From an uncultured Mycoplasmataceae bacterium (GTDB lineage: Bacteria; Bacillota_I; Bacilli_A; Mycoplasmatales; Mycoplasmoidaceae): a DNA stretch of 64,000 nucleotides. The notes under the pieces were generated by a model. The model searched no databases. It worked only from the letters and a program-made list of their open reading frames with translations, and had not been told where the DNA came from. Both the position numbers and the translations under genes were made by a program. How positions within the stretch are numbered: the stretch's first letter is position 1; the number at the start of each line of letters is the position of its first letter. This document shows, piece after piece, positions 1 to 10,590 of the stretch. The stretch spans positions 29,240-93,239 of the forward strand of contig CAMREV010000002.1 in NCBI GenBank assembly GCA_947041945.1. Reading direction: 5' to 3'.

Positions 1-937
1 TGCATTAGATGTTTATCGTCCAGCAGCAATCCAACAATTAAAAACAGTCTCTGAAAATGCTAAAAGTGATTTCTTTGAAAAGGGAAACATTCAACCATCA
101 AAAACAGCAAAAGAATCATTAGATTTTGCATCAAAAAATAAAAATGATGTAATTATCTTAGATACTGCCGGTAGATTACAAACAAATAAAGAACTAATGG
201 ATGAATTAGTTGAAATCAAGAAAACTTTTAAACCTGACGAAATTATCTTTGTAGTTGATGGTATGGCTGGTCAAGATATTATTAATGTTGCTACTGAATT
301 TGACAAAGTATTAAAACTTACTGGAATCATAGTTACAAAATTAGATTCAGATGCTAGAGCTGGTGCCGCGCTTTCTTTGACTGCTTTAATTAATGCTCCA
401 ATTAAATTTACTGGTATTGGTGAAAAAGTAAATGAGTTTGATATCTTCTACCCAGATAGAACGGCTGACAGAATATTAGGTTTTGGAGACATGATCACAT
501 TAGCTGAAAAGGCAGCAGAAACAATTGATGAAGCATCTGCTAAAAAATCTATTCAGAAAATGCTATCAGGAAAAATGGATTTAGAAGATCTAATGAAGCA
601 AATGGAACAGTTAAAAAGCATGGGTTCAATGAGTTCTGTATTATCAATGGTTCCTGGAGCTAATAAAATTAGTGAAGATAAAATAAGTCTTGCTGAAGAA
701 CAATTAGTTGTTTGAAAAACATTATTATCTTCAATGACAATTGAAGAAAGAAGAAATCCTTCATTAATTAGAAGAAATCCAAATAGAAGAATAAGAATCA
801 TTAAAGGTTCTGGTAGAAAACCTGATGATTTAAATAAACTATTAAGTAAATGAGAAAAGTCTAGTAAACAAATGGGAGAAATGGGTAAAATGATGAAAAA
901 GGGTAACAACCCTTTAACATCAGGATTTAAATTTTAG
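1..937 (+). CDS. ffh: Signal recognition particle protein Ffh (5' end cut by window)
   Basis: This is the SRP54-type GTPase that binds signal peptides and SRP RNA for co-translational membrane targeting. The first complete codon begins at base 2, so the N-terminal helices and the P-loop lie outside the window. The G3 motif DTAGRLQ and the G4 motif TKLDSDARAGAALS are visible. The methionine-rich M domain follows, with LEDLMKQMEQLKSMGSM and the RNA-binding ERRNPSLI...RIRIIKGSGR segment. Two Trp residues are read from TGA (713-715 and the one in KLLSKWEK). The stop sits next to a strong hairpin shared with the convergent ttcA-like gene. Identity is certain from the motifs; only the missing start limits the description. 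Confidence 0.97.
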
Positions 938-940
938 AAA

Positions 941-971
941 AAAGAAGCTGAAATTATTTTTCAGCTTCTTT
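941..971. terminator. Bidirectional terminator between ffh and ttcA-like gene
   Basis: A perfect 13-bp stem (AAAGAAGCTGAAA and its complement) has a 5-nt loop, with T-rich sequence after it on the plus strand and A-rich sequence before it for the minus strand. The TAA stop of the minus-strand gene lies across the left arm and loop (954-956), so the hairpin serves both converging genes. Confidence 0.85.
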
Positions 972-1754
972 ACATTTACCAATGATATCTTTGAAATTAT
1001 TTTTAGTCTTATCTTCATTTGTGAATCAAAGATCACATTCTTTTCCATTCATTAATGCTACTAAGAAATTCTTATATGATGCTTCTCACTTTTTGTTTCG
1101 ATAAAAACTTTCTAATAAAAAATCTTTTGTAGTGTCTCTTTGTGTGAAGCCCTCCATTGGGCAACCACAAGGTATAATAGGCATTTCTGCTTTATTAGTA
1201 ATCTTTTTTATATCTTTCTCTCTTGCAAGTATTAAAGGTCTTATAAATCAAATATCTGTTCTATCTAAATACATTTTAGGTTTGAATGTAGCAATTCTAC
1301 CTTCATTAATTAAATTCATAAAGAATGTTTCAATTGCATCATCTGCATGATGGCCCATTGCGACTTTATTACAACCAAGCTTTTTTGCTTCTTCAATCAA
1401 GATTGCTTTTTTCATCTTTGAACATAATGAACATTGTAGTTTGTTATTTTTCATTTTATTCATTAGAATTTCTCCCATGTGAGTATCTGCAATGATAAAA
1501 TCAACTTCTTTTTCTTTTCAATATTTAGTTATCTCAGTATAATCAATTGCACACAAACTCATTTTTAAATGAACTCCAACTACTTTAATGTCCCAACCTA
1601 ATTTTTCTTTTACAATTTTTTTGTATAGAGATAAACCCTCAAGTAAAAGCATTGAATCCTTACCGCCAGAAACACCAACACAAACATAGTCTTTATCTTG
1701 TATTAAATCAAATGCTTTATTTGCTTGTGTAATATTACCTATTATTGTTCTCAT
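954..1754 (-). CDS. ttcA: TtcA-like tRNA 2-thiolation ATPase
   Basis: This is a PP-loop ATP pyrophosphatase of the TtcA family, which thiolates a cytidine in the tRNA anticodon loop. The PP-loop SGGKDS lies near residues 29-34. It is followed by a CxxC pair (QCSLCSKMKK), the GHHADDAIET motif and a later Cys in PCGCPMEG. Three Cys placed this way would hold an Fe-S cluster in TtcA enzymes. The frame runs through two TGA Trp codons and gives about 266 residues, close to family length. The start is the ATG at 1754, with the divergent truB-ribF promoter region upstream. A relative such as TtuA is possible, but the linear order fits TtcA better. Confidence 0.8.
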
Positions 1755-1815
1755 ATTTTAAACTTTCAAATAATATATTATATTTATATATTATCATTAA
1801 TTAAAGTGGAATAAA

Positions 1816-3132
1816 ATGCAAAAGAATATATTAATTATAAAACCTTATGGCTCTGATAATAATTCATTTTTACAATATATAGAAAACGAAACAAACTTTA
1901 AATTATTTTGTGTTGAGAAGTTAGAAGAAGACTTTAAAGGTGTAATGATTTTTTGTAGATCAAAAGATGATTTAAAAAAGTTTAAGAACAAGAATAATGA
2001 ATATGTTATTAATTTTCAATTAGAAGATGAAAGTCATTACAAACAATTAAATATAGATATAAAAAAATTCATTTCGAGAGAAAAGAATATTTTATCTGTT
2101 AAGTTTTTATTCAATGAAAATATTCTAACTTTAAAAATAGTTACCAAATATAATTACAAGATATGTGGTTTTGTTAAAAATATTTTAGATAATTTTGATC
2201 AAATTCAAAAATTAAACTCAGCCATAAGAGTTAAGAATTGTGGTGTTAAATTAGAAAATTGTATTTCAATTGATGAGTTATGAAAATTTTCTAAAAATAT
2301 TGTAATACTTAATGATTGTAAAAAAAGCATTAAAGATGTAAAAAATTTAGCTATTGGAGAATTTGACTTAATTCACAAGGGGCATGAAAAATTATTGAAA
2401 GAAAAAAACTTATCCATACTAACATTTATTCACAATCCTAATAAGAAACATTCAATATTCAATGATAATTATAAAATCAATCAATTAAAAAAATTAAACT
2501 CACATAAAATTTTCATTTATGATATTTCAAAAGAAAATATTTCAGCGAAAAAATTCATAGAAACATTCTTATTAAAAATTAATCCAAAAAAAATAATAGT
2601 AGGTTCTGATTTTAAATTTGGTCATAATGCAAAAGGGAATATAAATTCATTAAAAAAATATTTCAGTGTTGAAATAATAGAAAGAGATGAAAACTATTCA
2701 ACATCAAAAATTAAAGATCTAATCTTAAAAAATAAATTTAATGATGTAAACAAAAAACTATGTCATGACTTTCTATTTGAAGGATTAATAGTAAGAGGAA
2801 AACAATTGGGAAGAACGCTTGGATTTCCGACTGCTAATATAATAATGAAAACAGAGTTTCCATTTATCAATGGTTCATATTATTCAAAATCAATAATAAA
2901 TAATAAATTTTTTGATTCAATGACTTTTATTTGTTCAAAGAAAAATAATGCAATTTTAATAGAAACATTTATCTTTGATTTTAATCAAAATATCTATGGA
3001 AAAAAGATGCAAGTTATTCCTTTGAAATTTATTAGAAAAAAAGAAAAATTTAAAAATATAGATGAATTAATATGTGGAATAAAAAGGGATGAATTAAAGG
3101 CTAAGGAATTTAAAAATATTAATAAAAAATAA
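1816..3132 (+). CDS. ribF: TruB remnant fused to bifunctional riboflavin kinase/FAD synthetase RibF
   Basis: One 438-residue frame passes through a TGA Trp codon at 2281. Residues from about 175 onward are RibF. The FMN adenylyltransferase motif GEFDLIHKGHEKLL, the TSKIKDLI stretch and the flavokinase motif GLIVRGKQLGRTLGFPTAN (about 323-341) are all clear, and the C-terminus YGKKMQV...FIRKKEKFKNIDEL is typical. It would make FMN and FAD from riboflavin. Residues 1-165 resemble the two ends of pseudouridine synthase TruB: KNILIIKPYG at the start and a tail like CSKGTYIRSL...LRRT..G.F.I..sISIDEL. The catalytic GTLDP block is absent. truB and ribF are commonly neighbours, so a gene fusion with loss of the TruB active site is the simplest reading. 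Confidence 0.88.
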
Positions 3133-3190
3133 AATTATAATAATATAATTTTTATAAATTAATAAATATTAATAATTCAGAAAGAAAACA

Positions 3191-4609
3191 ATGGAAAATA
3201 AAAAGATAATAAAAAGAAGTGTTGATTTTGCAAAATGATATACTTCAATCATTTCTGAAGCAAATTTAATTGAGTATGGTCTTGTAAAGGGAACAATGAT
3301 TTTCAAGCCTTATTCATGATCTATATGAACTAATATTCAAGATATATTAAACTCATATTTTAAGGAAATGGGAATTGAAAATTGTTCAATGCCATTATTT
3401 ATTCCTTATAGTGAATTTTTAAAAGAAGCTAAACATATTGAAGGTTTTGCGCCAGAGCTATTTAAAGTTACTGAAATTGGAGAAAAAAGAATTGAAGATC
3501 CTTATGTAATAAGACCGACTTCAGAAATAATGTTTTGTCATTATTTTTCCAAAAATATTTTAAGTTATAATGACTTACCATTAATTTTAAATCAGTGGTC
3601 AAATGTATTTAGAGTTGAAAAGAATACAAGACCATTCTTGAGAAATTCAGAATTCTTTTGACAAGAACAACATGGAATCTTTTCTAATGAAAAAGAAGCC
3701 TTAGATTTTACTAAAAAAATGATTAACCTATATAAAAAATTTATAGAAGAATACTTATGTATTCCTGTTTTAATGGGTAAGAAAACAGAATATGAAAGAT
3801 TTGCAGGAGCAGATGAAACATTCACTGTTGAAGCAATAATGCAAGATGGTCAAGCATTACAATGTGGTACATCACATTATTTAAATCAAAATTTTTCTAA
3901 AAAATTTAACATCAAGTTTCAAAATAAATCTAATCAATTTGAATATGGGTATCAAAATTCTGCAGGAGTTTCTACAAGGCTTATCGGAGCAATAATAATG
4001 TCTCACTCTGATGATAATGGTTTAGTGCTACCTCCAAAAATTGCTCCAGTACAAATAAAGATCAATTCTTTATTTGCTGATAAATCAATAGAGGTTAAGA
4101 ATTTTTGTAAAGAACTTTCAACAAATCTCTCTCAAAAATTTAATGTAAAAATTGATGACACTGATAAGTCAATTGGATTTAAACTTTCAGAAGGTGAAGT
4201 GAGCGGAATTCCAATTCAAATTAATATTGGACCAAAAGATTTAGAAAATGGCTCTCTAGCTTTAGTTTATAGACATGATAGATCAAAAGAAATTTTAAAT
4301 ATAAAAGATGTTGATATTAATTTCATTGAAAAAAAATTAGATTTAATTTCAAAAGAACTTTATAAAAAAGCAAAAGAAAACTTAGATAAGAGAATTGTTG
4401 AGGTTTCTACTTTAGCTGATTTTAATGAGAACATTTCCTTAGGTAATTTTGTATCTGCTTTCTGATCGGGAACAGAAGAAGACGAAAAAAAACTAAAAGA
4501 AACAACAGGAGCTTCTTCTAGATGTATTAGTGATGAAACTAAGCAAGGTGTTTGTTTCTTCACTGGTAAAAAAACAAATTTAAAAGTTTTTTTTGCTAGA
4601 GCTTATTAA
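3191..4609 (+). CDS. proS: Prolyl-tRNA synthetase, archaeal/eukaryote-like type
   Basis: This class II synthetase charges tRNA-Pro. It has 472 residues and no bacterial editing insertion, as expected for the archaeal/eukaryote-like form found in mycoplasmas. Visible signatures are RPTSEIMF (motif 2 region), FLRNSEFFWQEQHG, GQALQCGTSHYLNQNF, VLPPKIAPVQIKI (anticodon-binding domain) and a C-terminus KQGVCFFTGKKTNLKVFFARAY ending in the diagnostic Tyr. The start ATG at 3191 follows AGAAAGAAAACA. Several Trp residues come from TGA. The last 14 bases overlap the convergent HAD gene. Confidence 0.95.
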
Positions 4610-5471
4610 TATTTAATTCTTTCATTAATTGAAGTACAACACCATCATTGTCATTACTTTTTTCTGTAATTTTATAAGAAACTAATTTTGCACTTGGTAA
4701 TGCATTTTTCATTGCAAAAGCATTTTCAGATACTTTTAACATTTCTAAATCATTTTCACCATCTCCAAATGCATATATTTTATTCAATGGTTTTCCATAG
4801 AAAGATGATAAGTATTTCATTGATGTTCCTTTAGTAGAAAAAAGAGTATTTAATTCAATAATCACTTTTTGGTTTTTCTTATCAGATTCATCATCTCAAA
4901 CTCTAACTACAAAAGTACTTAGAATTGTTTTAATTGAGAAAGATATTTGATCAATATTTTCTTTGTTAGATGAAATTAATACAGAAATTGGTTGAACAAT
5001 AGAATCATTTGCAAAAAGAGATTCACAATTATTAGTTGATATTAAAGTTTTTTTATCAATATGAAATTTATTTAAAAAATTCTTATTTATATTAAATTCA
5101 TTTTTTTGACAAATCAAGAATGTACAATTTAAACTTTCAACAACAATATAGTTAGTAAGTTTTTGTACTGTTTTATCAAGTAATATTCTTCTTAGAACCT
5201 CCTTGTCAAAAGCAAAATATAAGTCATTGAAATTTTTATCAGATGGATTTGATAACACCCCTCCATTTAATGTACTAATTATTGTAGATAATCCCAATTG
5301 ATTGTAAAATTTAATTGCTGATCTTAAGGGTCTTCCTGTCGAAATACAAAAAATGTGACCCATTTCATTTATTTTTTTAACAACTTTAATTGTTTTTTCA
5401 GATAATTCACCCTTATTGTTAAGTAAGGTACCATCTAAGTCTGCTATTATTAATTTTTTATTAGTATTCAT
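4596..5471 (-). CDS. Cof-type HAD-superfamily phosphatase
   Basis: This is a haloacid dehalogenase-fold hydrolase of about 291 residues, probably a sugar-phosphate or nucleotide phosphatase; the substrate cannot be read from sequence. All four HAD motifs are present: DLDGTLL near the N-terminus, STGRP, the Lys in STKGTSM, and GDGENDLEML. A C2-type cap lies between motifs II and III. One Trp is encoded by TGA near 4893. The start overlaps the end of trpS by 11 bases, so the two are probably one operon with coupled translation. The gene corresponds in position and family to MG125 of M. genitalium. Confidence 0.9.
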
Positions 5472-6462
5472 ATTCTAACCCCAATATTTTATGTATTTCT
5501 TTTATTTTATTATGCGCTTCTTTTTTACATACACTTGAATTTAATTTTAATTCTTTATCTAGATTTTTATTATTTTTTGCATCATTGTATTTCTTTTGAA
5601 TATCTTCTACAACTTTACAGACAATTTCTGCTAAATCTTTTTTAAGATCGCCATAATTTTTGTTAATATATTTTTTTTCAATTTCTTTTATGCTTAATCC
5701 AGATAGAGAAGAATAGATCGTTAACAAGTTTGCAACACCTGGTTGATTTTCAATATCGAAATTAACCTTATTTAGAGAGTCAGTCTTTGAACCCATTATT
5801 TTTTTTCTAATATCTTCAATTTTATCTAAAAGAAATATTGTTCCTTTTTTATTTTCACTTGATTTTGACATCTTTACTGTTGGGTCTAATAAGTCCATTA
5901 TTCTTCCACCAATTTTTGGAGGATAAAATTCAGGTATTTTAAATATTTTTGATTTATATTTTTTATTAAATCTATCTGCTAGAATTCTTGTTAACTCAAT
6001 ATGTTGTTTTTGATCACTTCCAACTGGAACAATATCAGCATCATATAATAGAATGTCAGCAGCCATTAAACAAGGGTATATTAAAAGTCCAGTGGGAATA
6101 GTTTCTGTTTTATTTGATTGTTTTAAACTTTTACTTTTAAACTGATTCATTCTATTTAGTTCACCTAAATTTGAATGACACATAAGAATGTATGCTAAGT
6201 GTGAGTGTTCAATGATACTTGATTGATAAAAGATTTTACTTTTCTTAAAATCCAAACCACATGCTTTATATAAGCAAACAATTGATTTTCTATTTTTTTC
6301 CAAATCTTTTGGATCAATTGGAACAGTAATTGAATGCAAATCTGCAATAAAAACATATAGATTGTTTTCATTTTGTAATTCAACTAATGATTTAATGCTT
6401 CCGATGTAATTACCAAGTGTTAATGAATCAGTTGCTTGTAATCCTGAAATAATTTTTTTCAT
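5461..6462 (-). CDS. trpS: Tryptophanyl-tRNA synthetase
   Basis: This class Ic synthetase charges tRNA-Trp, which in this organism must serve UGA as well as UGG. The N-terminus MKKIISGLQATDSLTLGNYIG contains the HIGH-equivalent TLGN, and VKMSKSSENKKGTIFL contains the KMSKS loop. The length of 333 residues is normal. I chose the ATG at 6462 because it gives the family N-terminus; an in-frame GTG three codons upstream (6471) is an alternative. The gene is divergent from the Spx-like gene and continues into the HAD phosphatase gene. Confidence 0.96.
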   Translation of the reverse strand: MKKIISGLQATDSLTLGNYIGSIKSLVELQNENNLYVFIADLHSITVPIDPKDLEKNRKSIVCLYKACGLDFKKSKIFYQSSIIEHSHLAYILMCHSNLGELNRMNQFKSKSLKQSNKTETIPTGLLIYPCLMAADILLYDADIVPVGSDQKQHIELTRILADRFNKKYKSKIFKIPEFYPPKIGGRIMDLLDPTVKMSKSSENKKGTIFLLDKIEDIRKKIMGSKTDSLNKVNFDIENQPGVANLLTIYSSLSGLSIKEIEKKYINKNYGDLKKDLAEIVCKVVEDIQKKYNDAKNNKNLDKELKLNSSVCKKEAHNKIKEIHKILGLEYEY

Positions 6463-6550
6463 ATTTACCACATAATATTAATACTTAATTATAATAAATT
6501 AATTTATAATTATTTTAAGATATTTTTTTAATGAAAAAAATGGAGATCAT

Positions 6551-7837
6551 ATGTATTTAATAATAACTAAGTCAGGTTGTCTTTCTTGCGAAGAAGTAAG
6601 AGAATTTTTTGAAAAAAACAGGGTTAAATTTAGAGAGGTAAATTGCAGTAATGATGAGTTATCTGTAGAAGATATAGAAATAATGAAGTCTTCTCCAAAT
6701 AATAGTTTGGCAATTTACTTAAAAAGAGATTATGTAAGAAATAGAGAAAAAATTTCAAGAGAAGAATTGAAAGATATTTTTTCAAACTTTGTTAAATATG
6801 GAAGTTTTCCAATAATCATTAAATATAACTTTTTAAATCAATTAGAAAACTATTCAATTGGCTTTTCGAAAAAAATAATTCAAAAATGAATTGATAACGA
6901 ATCTGTTGTTGGACAATATATTGATATAAACTATGCTTTTAAATCAAGAAATTGTTGCTATATGTGCGATAGAAAAACTTTAATAGAAAAAATTGAAGCA
7001 AAGGAAAAATTACATGTTAATCATTCAATCGATAGATTGAATAGCATCAAACAAGAAAGTAAAAATTTTGTTGAAAAATATACAAAAGCAAAAGTCCAAG
7101 AAAATATTTCTGAAAATAGTGAAGATTTAATAATGGCTTCTGAACTTCCTAGATATAGAAAAAATTCATTTAACAACAATAATGAAGTTTTTATGAAACA
7201 ATCAACAAGAACATTAGAAATTCCTATTAACTTATATGTTGAACCTGAAGAAACTCAATTAGAAAAAGATAGAACCTTAATTAACAAGTTCAAAGATAAA
7301 TTTCAAAAACTTGGAAAAAATAAAATTAAAAAGGAAGACGATTTTATTGTTGAACACATAAAAACTTCAAGAGAAGAATCTGAATTTGATGATAGTTTAA
7401 TTTTTGGAAAAAAGAATATCGTTAAAAATAATAATGAATTAAAAATAAAAAAAATTAAAAAAGAAAAAGATGACATTGAATTTCTTAACAAAGAAATAGA
7501 TGACATGAATGAATTATTAGAAGAACAAAAAAAAATTAATGAACTATTTGCAAAAGAAATGCTTGAAGAAGAAAACAAAATTGAAAATAACAAATTAAAT
7601 GAAAATTCATTTGTTTTAGAAGAAGTTGATTTTTCAAAAAAATCTAAATCATCATCAAAAGAAGATGAAGAAGATTTAGATGAAGACATTACAGAAAATT
7701 TTGTTGAAAATAAAAATGAATATGACGATGAAATAGATTCAGAATTTAGAAAAAATTTAATTCAAGAAAAGTATATGTTAGCTGATGATGATTTTGAAAG
7801 CCTATATGTAAGTAAGGAAAAAGATATTAATGAATAA
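6551..7837 (+). CDS. Spx/ArsC-fold protein with a long acidic coiled-coil extension
   Basis: The first ~115 residues match the Spx/arsenate-reductase-like thioredoxin fold: an N-terminal CxxC redox pair (C10-L-S-C13), then FPIIIKYNFLNQL and IGFSKKIIQKWI as in Spx. Spx binds the RNA polymerase alpha CTD and alters transcription under thiol stress. Here the frame passes the TGA at 6887 and continues for about 300 residues. That region has a CCYMC cluster at 135-139, a middle part without recognised domain and a highly charged Glu/Asp/Lys-rich helical tail. Usual Spx length is about 115-145. The SD GGAG lies before the ATG at 6551. The gene ends in an 8-nt overlap with NAD kinase. Fold is well supported; the tail function is unknown. 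Confidence 0.82.
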
Positions 7838-8606
7838 TTATCTGATCATATTAAGTGATAGTTCTAAGAGTCAAAAAATAAAGGCAAAACTTGAAAGTTT
7901 ATTTGATAGCACTTGAAAAAGCAACCCAAAGAAACCTGACTATATATTCATAATCGGCGGAGATGGAACATTCTTAAAAAGTTTAAACAAACTAAATAAA
8001 TTTAAAAATGCTCGTGTTATTCCAATTAATGGCGGAACAATTGGTTTTTATTCATACTTCAATACTAAAAATATTAATAGTATTTTAAAAAATATAACAA
8101 ATGAAGAAAAGTATTTTAAGCCTATAGTTATTAACTTATTTGATGGATTAAGAAAATATATTAGCATTAATGAAATATTAATTACTAGCACTAAAACATT
8201 AGAGTTAGATATTAAAATTAATAATATAAAATATGAAAAATTTGTTGGAACAGGATTTATGATATCAACACCAACAGGTTCTACCGGAAGAAACAAGAGT
8301 ATTGGTGGAGCAGTTATATTCCCTGGAATAGATGTTATTCAATTAATAGAAGTAGAACCAATTAGTCAAAAGAAATTTAATACATTAAAGTCTCCAGTTA
8401 TTTTGAGAAACGATTGCAACATAAAAGCTTCTGTTTCAAGTAATAATAAACAGACATTTCTTGTAATTGATGGAGATACGGTTTTAGATGTTAACAAAAA
8501 AATAATTGATATTGGTTTTGATAGAACAAATTTCTTTCTATATAAACCTTGCAATACTAAATCATATATTTCAAAATTAAGAGAAACATATATCTCGGGA
8601 GTTTAA
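7830..8606 (+). CDS. nadK: NAD kinase
   Basis: It phosphorylates NAD to NADP, using ATP or polyphosphate. The diagnostic GGDGT motif is in IIGGDGTFLKSL, followed by NGGTIGFYS. The second conserved block is GTGFMISTPTGSTGRNKSIGGA, and DGD appears near the C-terminus. The 258-residue length is typical. The ATG at 7830 lies inside the end of the Spx-like gene (8-nt overlap ATGAATAA), which suggests coupled translation. The order spx-nadK-EIIB-like matches MG127-MG129. Confidence 0.95.
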
Positions 8607-8607
8607 A

Positions 8608-8979
8608 ATGAACAATGGAAAATTAAAACTATATTTACTTTATATATTTACATTTGGGATAGCTTATTTCTATCTAAAGGGTCAAGCCAAGAAATTAAAG
8701 GGTGTTGAAAACGAACAACTTACACTTAGTGAAGAAATTCCGATTGATGTTGATAAGCTAATTGAATACTTGGGTAGTTTAGAAAATATTGTTTCTACAA
8801 CAAACACAATTAGTTCAATAAAAATTTTTGTTAAGGATTTATCAAAAATTGACACTGACAAAGTTAAAAAATTAGGTGTTAAAGGTTTAATTAAAGGTAA
8901 GGATTATATTTCTTTTATCTTTGGTGACTTCTCACATTTATTAAAAGAAGAACTTGATAAAAAAATATCTACTCAATAG
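8608..8979 (+). CDS. Membrane-anchored EIIB-like domain lacking the phosphorylatable Cys
   Basis: This 123-residue protein has one N-terminal membrane helix (about residues 7-24) and a C-terminal domain that aligns with glucose-family PTS EIIB. The matching segment is LIEYLGSLENIVSTTNTIS...VKDLSKIDTDKVKKLGVKGLI...FIFGDFSHLLKEELDKKI. In true EIIB the motif is CITRLR with the phospho-Cys; here the aligned residue is Thr in NTISS. It therefore cannot act as a normal PTS phosphocarrier. It starts two bases after the NAD kinase stop and corresponds to MG129. A regulatory or scaffold role is inference only. Confidence 0.75.
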   Translation: MNNGKLKLYLLYIFTFGIAYFYLKGQAKKLKGVENEQLTLSEEIPIDVDKLIEYLGSLENIVSTTNTISSIKIFVKDLSKIDTDKVKKLGVKGLIKGKDYISFIFGDFSHLLKEELDKKISTQ

Positions 8980-8990
8980 TAGATATTTTT
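8961..8990. terminator. Bidirectional terminator between EIIB-like gene and membrane-protein gene
   Basis: A perfect 13-bp stem (AAAAATATCTACT and its complement) has a CAAT loop. The stops of both convergent genes (TAG at 8977-8979 plus, TAG at 8969-8971 minus) are inside the hairpin. Confidence 0.88.
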
Positions 8991-9880
8991 TTATTCATAT
9001 TTAATTCATTTTTTACTTTGGAATATTTTTTTCAAATAAAAGATTTTGTTTTGTTAGAACCCATTACCACTTGAAGTAATGTTATTATGGTAATTACTAA
9101 TCAACCCAAGAAGTATGCAAGGACTGCTATTCATGGAAATGGGATTCCACCGAATACTTTAGATACTCCAGAATATTCTCCACTTACAGCAAATCCATTC
9201 TCAAATGCAAGGTTTTGTTCTCTGGTTAATCAATCTCTTATAGAAATACCAGAAGTATTATATTCTACTTTTGTAGTTGCAACAATTATAAAAACATATA
9301 AGAAGTAACCAATTATAAATGCATAATAAGTTCATAAGTATTTAAGTTTATTTACATTGGATTGGAATACAAGCATAAATCCCATAACAATTAAGTAAGC
9401 ATGAAGAATGAAATATAATTCATTTCCTGAGTGACCTACAAATAAATATTGGTATGTGAATTCAACACTACCACCTGGAGAAACACCACCTAAGATACTT
9501 CCAAATACTGTAAAACCACCAAGTATACAAAATGGTGCTAATACATATGAAGATTTTCTTGTTTTGTCCACAATTAAAGATATTGGTAAAAAAATACCTA
9601 AAAATGGACACAAGTCTAATAATAGAGCCTTACTTATAGTAATTGATTGTCCATACGATGTTAATTTGTTACCAGTTATAAAACTAGTATCTTTAAAGAA
9701 ATCATTTCAATCTCCAAAATATCTAACATCAATAAAGTACGCCAAGAATAAAGCAGCAGGAATCGCTCAAAAGAAATAGTTATTAATTACCCTTTTATTT
9801 ACAAATTTTAAACCAACTGTTGAGAATGATACAAAAATTACAATTAAAAAAAGTAAGATCCCAACAGTTTGTGAAGACAT
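8969..9880 (-). CDS. Seven-helix integral membrane protein (DUF5378-like)
   Basis: The 303-residue frame contains seven strongly hydrophobic segments, including LLFLIVIFVSFSTVGL, FFWAIPAALFLAYFI, CILGGFTVFGSILGG and FILHAYLIVMGFMLVF. It crosses several TGA Trp codons. I believe it belongs to the mycoplasma DUF5378 family, which may be related to the YwaF/TMEM164 group with its conserved ELYF.LH helix; this is from memory. No catalytic or transport motif is recognised. The start ATG at 9880 was chosen because it includes the first helix. The 3' end overlaps the convergent EIIB-like gene. Confidence 0.75.
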
Positions 9881-9921
9881 ATTGTTTCCTTTTAAAAATT
9901 TGATTTAATAATATTATACCA

Positions 9922-10590
9922 TTAGTGATAAATGTTAATAAAAGTTTTCAAAAATGCAATTGCAATTAATCTATCACTTTTTTTAATTTTGAATATTTTC
10001 TTATAATATTTTTTACTAAGAAAATAAAATATTTTATTTACATCTGTATCATAAATATATTCACTATTTTCCCTAGAACATTGTTCACATAAAAAACCTT
10101 GAAATCTAATTGAGGTAGTTTTAATTTTATTGTAATTACAAATTGCACATCCATTTAATTCAAATCTCAATCCAATTGATTTTATAATTTCAAATAAAGA
10201 AAATAATGAAATGAATGACATGTCTCTATTTTCTGAAATCATTTTCATTATTTTTTGATATGTAGTAAATTTAAAATTATTATTTCCTTTTTTAAGAAAT
10301 TCATTTAAAAATTCAATTATATCTATATTGGCAGTTTCTCATGGGACATCATTTATAATTGTTAATTTTTTTAATCTTGATAAGTTAGTATCAAATCTTG
10401 CTTTGAAAAATTCAAAATCAATCATGGCACCCACCTTCATGTTTCTTCCATTTTTAGATAATATTTTTCTACTTCCTAAAGACAAAAGACTATAAACTCT
10501 ATTATCTTCTCCAAAGAATGTTATTACATTATCAAATAATTGATAATCCTTGATTGCAATAATATATCCTTTTAAAATAGTTTCGCTCAT
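9922..10590 (-). CDS. recO: DNA repair protein RecO
   Basis: RecO works with RecR/RecF to load RecA on gapped DNA and to anneal strands. The N-terminal OB-fold begins ETILKGYIIAIKDYQLFDNVI. The C-terminal part has the zinc-ribbon Cys pairs CAIC and CEQC about 25 residues apart. The length of 222 residues is slightly short but normal for mycoplasmas. Its ATG shares one base with the TAA stop of era (TAATG), and it is the last gene of the minus-strand ybeY-era-recO run. Confidence 0.88.

Noticed and set aside
553..909. Open frame antisense to the end of ffh
   Set aside because: It lies fully inside a motif-rich gene, is Leu/Ile/Phe-rich as expected from antisense of AT-rich coding sequence, and has no SD.
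7303..7689. 128-residue Ser/Phe-rich antisense frame
   Set aside because: It is the shadow of the Glu/Lys-rich Spx tail; composition is that of reversed GAA/AAA codons.
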